A stretch of 5,343 nt of DNA, taken from the NCBI GenBank assembly GCA_019413955.1, contig DXMX01000051.1:1-5343 (forward strand). Direction: 5' to 3'. Both the position numbers and the translations under genes were made by a program. The stretch comes from Collinsella sp. (lineage in GTDB: Bacteria; Actinomycetota; Coriobacteriia; Coriobacteriales; Coriobacteriaceae). This document shows, piece by piece, positions 4,598 through 5,343 of this stretch. Under the pieces are notes generated by a model. The model ran no database searches. It had not been told where the DNA came from and saw only the letters and a list, made by a program, of their open reading frames with translations. The stretch's first letter is position 1; the number at the start of each line of letters is the position of its first letter.

Positions 4598-5343
4598 ATG
4601 GCTCTTTGGGGCGGTCGTTTTGAGGCGGGCGTGGCCGAGGTCACGCAGGAGTTTGGCGCGTCGCTGCCGGTCGACAAACATCTCTATAAGCAGGATATCG
4701 CCGGCTCTAAGGCGCATGCCAAGATGTTGGCCGCCCAGGGCATCATCAGTGCCGAGGACGAGCAGGCGATTGCCAAGGGCCTGACCGGAATCGAACAGGA
4801 TATCGATGCCGGCAACTTTACCTTCGACATCAACGATGAGGACATTCATATGTCCATCGAGAGCGAGCTGACGCGTCGCATCGGCGAGGCTGGCAAGCGC
4901 TTGCATACTGGGCGTTCGCGCAACGACCAGGTGGCGACCGATACGCGCCTGGGCGTCAAGGCGCTGGCCAAGGAGCTCATGGAGGCCAATCTTGAGCTGC
5001 GCCATGTGCTGGTGGATGCGGCCAAGAAGTACGACAAGGTGATTCTGCCGGGCTACACGCATATGCAGCACGCTCAGCCCGTGCTGCTCTCGCATCATCT
5101 GCTGGCGTATTTCTGGATGTTCGCGCGCGACTTTACGCGCCTGAAGGCCGCCTTTGATGCCGCCGACAACTGCCCGCTTGGTGCTGCCGCGCTTGCCGGT
5201 ACGAGCTATCCGCTCGATCGCCAGATGACGGCTGCCGAACTTGGCTTTGCGGGCGTGATCCCCAACTCGCTCGATGCGGTTTCCGACCGTGATTTCCTGC
5301 TCGATCTGCATTACGCCGGATCCGTCATGGCGATGCACCTGTC
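4598..5343 (+). CDS. argH: Argininosuccinate lyase, N-terminal part (3'-truncated by window edge)
   Basis: First 248 codons of argininosuccinate lyase, the homotetrameric enzyme of the aspartase/fumarase superfamily that cleaves argininosuccinate to arginine and fumarate, the last step of arginine synthesis. Seen in order: the N-terminal WGGRF (4-8), EDIHMSIESELTRRIG (81-96), the substrate-binding TGRSRNDQVATD (104-115), LPGYTHMQHAQPV (150-162) with the conserved catalytic-region His, and PLGAAALAGTSYPLDR (193-208). The family total is about 460 residues, so the GSSxMPxKxN loop with the catalytic Ser lies beyond the window. The ATG at 4598 has AAAGGAG (4583-4589) 8 nt upstream and begins at the usual ArgH N terminus. 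The frame is open to the last base. It follows argG and the 56-aa gene in the same direction; no convincing promoter of its own was found in 4480-4597. Confidence 0.98.
   Translation, partial: MALWGGRFEAGVAEVTQEFGASLPVDKHLYKQDIAGSKAHAKMLAAQGIISAEDEQAIAKGLTGIEQDIDAGNFTFDINDEDIHMSIESELTRRIGEAGKRLHTGRSRNDQVATDTRLGVKALAKELMEANLELRHVLVDAAKKYDKVILPGYTHMQHAQPVLLSHHLLAYFWMFARDFTRLKAAFDAADNCPLGAAALAGTSYPLDRQMTAAELGFAGVIPNSLDAVSDRDFLLDLHYAGSVMAMHL

Overview
The window looks like a chromosomal segment of a fairly GC-rich Gram-positive bacterium. The style of the PolA, ArgG and ArgH proteins, the strong AAAGGAG-type ribosome binding sites and the codon choice suggest an actinobacterium, most plausibly a Coriobacteriia member such as Collinsella. 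That assignment is inferred from general resemblance; no 16S or database comparison was possible.

Layout. (1) 3-1193, + strand: the C-terminal polymerase domain of DNA polymerase I (polA), cut off at its 5' end by the window edge. (2) 1194-1467: a convergent intergenic region with a perfect 14-bp hairpin behind polA, then a 129-bp element bounded by perfect 33-bp inverted repeats with a terminator-like hairpin at its centre. (3) 1468-2295, - strand: a complete Cof-type (HAD-IIB) phosphatase. (4) 2296-2848: a 553-bp divergent region that holds the promoter and a long 5' leader of argG. (5) 2849-4075, +: complete argG. (6) 4076-4597: a strong hairpin, then a previously unlisted 56-codon gene with a very good ribosome binding site. 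(7) 4598 to the window end, +: the first 248 codons of argH.

The most interesting part is the argG leader. A 24-codon ORF at 2570-2644, behind an excellent Shine-Dalgarno sequence, has six arginines in its last ten residues and ends in three consecutive CGA codons. These codons lie in RNA that can form several mutually exclusive stems. The last stem is a terminator-like hairpin with a five-U tract (2709-2754), about 95 nt upstream of the argG start. This is the architecture of ribosome-mediated transcription attenuation, here apparently sensing arginine to control argininosuccinate synthase. argG has twelve arginine codons, all CGT or CGC, whereas the leader uses CGA for four of six, which fits a deliberate stall site. 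A possible ArgR operator lies upstream of the putative promoter, so arginine may be sensed twice.

ArgG and ArgH catalyse the last two steps of arginine synthesis (citrulline + aspartate to argininosuccinate, then to arginine + fumarate). They lie in the same direction, separated by the small gene and a hairpin that could reduce transcription beyond argG. PolA and the HAD phosphatase appear to be unrelated neighbours.
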